From Bacteroidales bacterium (lineage in GTDB: Bacteria; Bacteroidota; Bacteroidia; Bacteroidales; PUMT01): 14,297 nt of DNA. The position numbers and the translations under genes were made by a program. Position 1 is the first letter of the stretch, and the number at the start of each line of letters is the position of its first letter. The notes under the pieces are model-generated. The model did not search any database. It saw nothing but the letters and a program-made list of their open reading frames with translations, and was not told the DNA's origin. Of this stretch, positions 13,802 to 14,297 are shown piece after piece. The stretch covers positions 1 through 14,297 of the forward strand of contig SKQJ01000237.1 of the NCBI GenBank assembly GCA_007119075.1, read 5' to 3'.

Positions 13802-14297
13802 CTGGAATAAAGAATTTCATCCCTGATCCGGAAGGTTTAAGCCCTGATAAAATTCCTTCGAAACGTCTGTATACAGGTGATGAGATCCCGGTTATCGGAA
13901 TTGGCACTTTCGGTTCCGACCACGTATCGGCAGATCAGGTTGCCCTGGCTGTCAGGCAGGCAATACTGCTGGGCTACAGGCATATTGACTGCGCCTCCGT
14001 ATATGGAAACGAGCAGAAAATCGGACCGGTGCTTTCTGAGCTTATGGAGGGGGGACTGGATCGAAAGGAGCTTTGGGTGACTTCAAAAGTCTGGAACAAC
14101 ATGCACGGAGAGGGACAGGTACTGGAGTCATGCAGGAGGTCGCTCGATGATCTTATGCTGGACTATCTTGATATGTACCTTGTCCACTGGCCTTTCCCGA
14201 ACCATCATGCCACAGGGGTCGATGTCGGCTCAAGGGATCCCGGTGCAGTGCCATATATACATGAAAACTTTATGAAGACCTGGAGGCAGATGGAGGA
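13798..14297 (+). CDS. Aldo/keto reductase, N-terminal part (3' end outside window)
   Basis: An open frame runs from the ATG at 13798 to the window end, giving 166 complete codons of an aldo/keto reductase. These (beta/alpha)8-barrel enzymes reduce aldehydes or ketones with NADPH. The catalytic tetrad is complete: D64 (GYRHIDCASVYGNE), Y69, K97 (VTSKVWNN) and H130 (DYLDMYLVHWPFP). The segment GDEIPVIGIGTFGSD (27-41) is the usual start of the barrel. About 20 residues before it form an N-terminal extension (MTGIKNFIPDPEG and on), longer than in many bacterial members. The remaining barrel and the cofactor-binding C-terminus are beyond the edge. Start overlap with the dehydrogenase stop implies translational coupling and a shared substrate pathway. 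Confidence 0.92.
   Translation, partial: MTGIKNFIPDPEGLSPDKIPSKRLYTGDEIPVIGIGTFGSDHVSADQVALAVRQAILLGYRHIDCASVYGNEQKIGPVLSELMEGGLDRKELWVTSKVWNNMHGEGQVLESCRRSLDDLMLDYLDMYLVHWPFPNHHATGVDVGSRDPGAVPYIHENFMKTWRQME

Noticed and set aside
1..14297. CRISPR arrays, tRNA or rRNA genes, insertion sequences
   Set aside because: No regularly spaced repeats with spacers, no tRNA-like cloverleaf, and no transposase or terminal inverted repeats were seen.

Overview
The window looks like a piece of chromosome from an anaerobic member of the Bacteroidota. Three things suggest this: most start codons lack a purine-rich ribosome binding site; candidate promoters fit the TTTG / TAnnTTTG pattern of that phylum; and the protein flavour fits, including lipoproteins and a long aldehyde:ferredoxin oxidoreductase (AOR)-type protein. 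This assignment is an inference, because there is no rRNA or other marker gene. The window is gene-dense, with almost every gene on the + strand.

Layout. The left edge (2-685) is the C-terminal end of a penicillin-acylase-family hydrolase, unrelated to what follows. A ThiF-type adenylyltransferase (902-1519, minus strand) is convergent with it and divergent from a 719-residue AOR-family tungsto/molybdo-enzyme (1641-3800). A structured non-coding stretch with two kinds of repeat (3801-4096) precedes a tungstate/molybdate ABC transporter: lipoprotein binding protein (4097-5050), permease (5278-6066) and ATPase (6047-7105). A MobB-like P-loop protein overlaps the ATPase gene (7102-7650). After a 317-base gap come moeA, moaA and moaC (7968-10382), overlapping each other. 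They are followed by a lipoprotein resembling family I inorganic pyrophosphatase with altered active-site residues (10415-11050), a MOSC-MogA fusion (11070-12005) and an HD-domain protein (12119-12676). The right edge carries a zinc-dependent alcohol dehydrogenase (12716-13801) and the start of an aldo/keto reductase (13798 to the window end), which overlap by four bases and may begin a separate catabolic operon.

How it fits together. The central 11 kb reads as a supply chain for one pterin-metal enzyme. WtpABC brings in tungstate or molybdate. MoaA and MoaC make cyclic pyranopterin monophosphate from GTP. MogA adenylylates molybdopterin and MoeA inserts the metal. The AOR-family enzyme is the likely client. 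The window contains no MoaD or MoaE (the dithiolene-forming synthase) and no MobA. The ThiF-like protein is the only candidate activator of a sulfur carrier here.

Most unusual points: the pyrophosphatase-like lipoprotein with lost catalytic residues inside a cofactor operon; the CX3CX3C cluster motif in the AOR-family protein; three degenerate copies of the start of the binding-protein gene spaced exactly 71 bases apart; two near-identical 17-base palindromic repeats upstream of them; and a compact MoaA.
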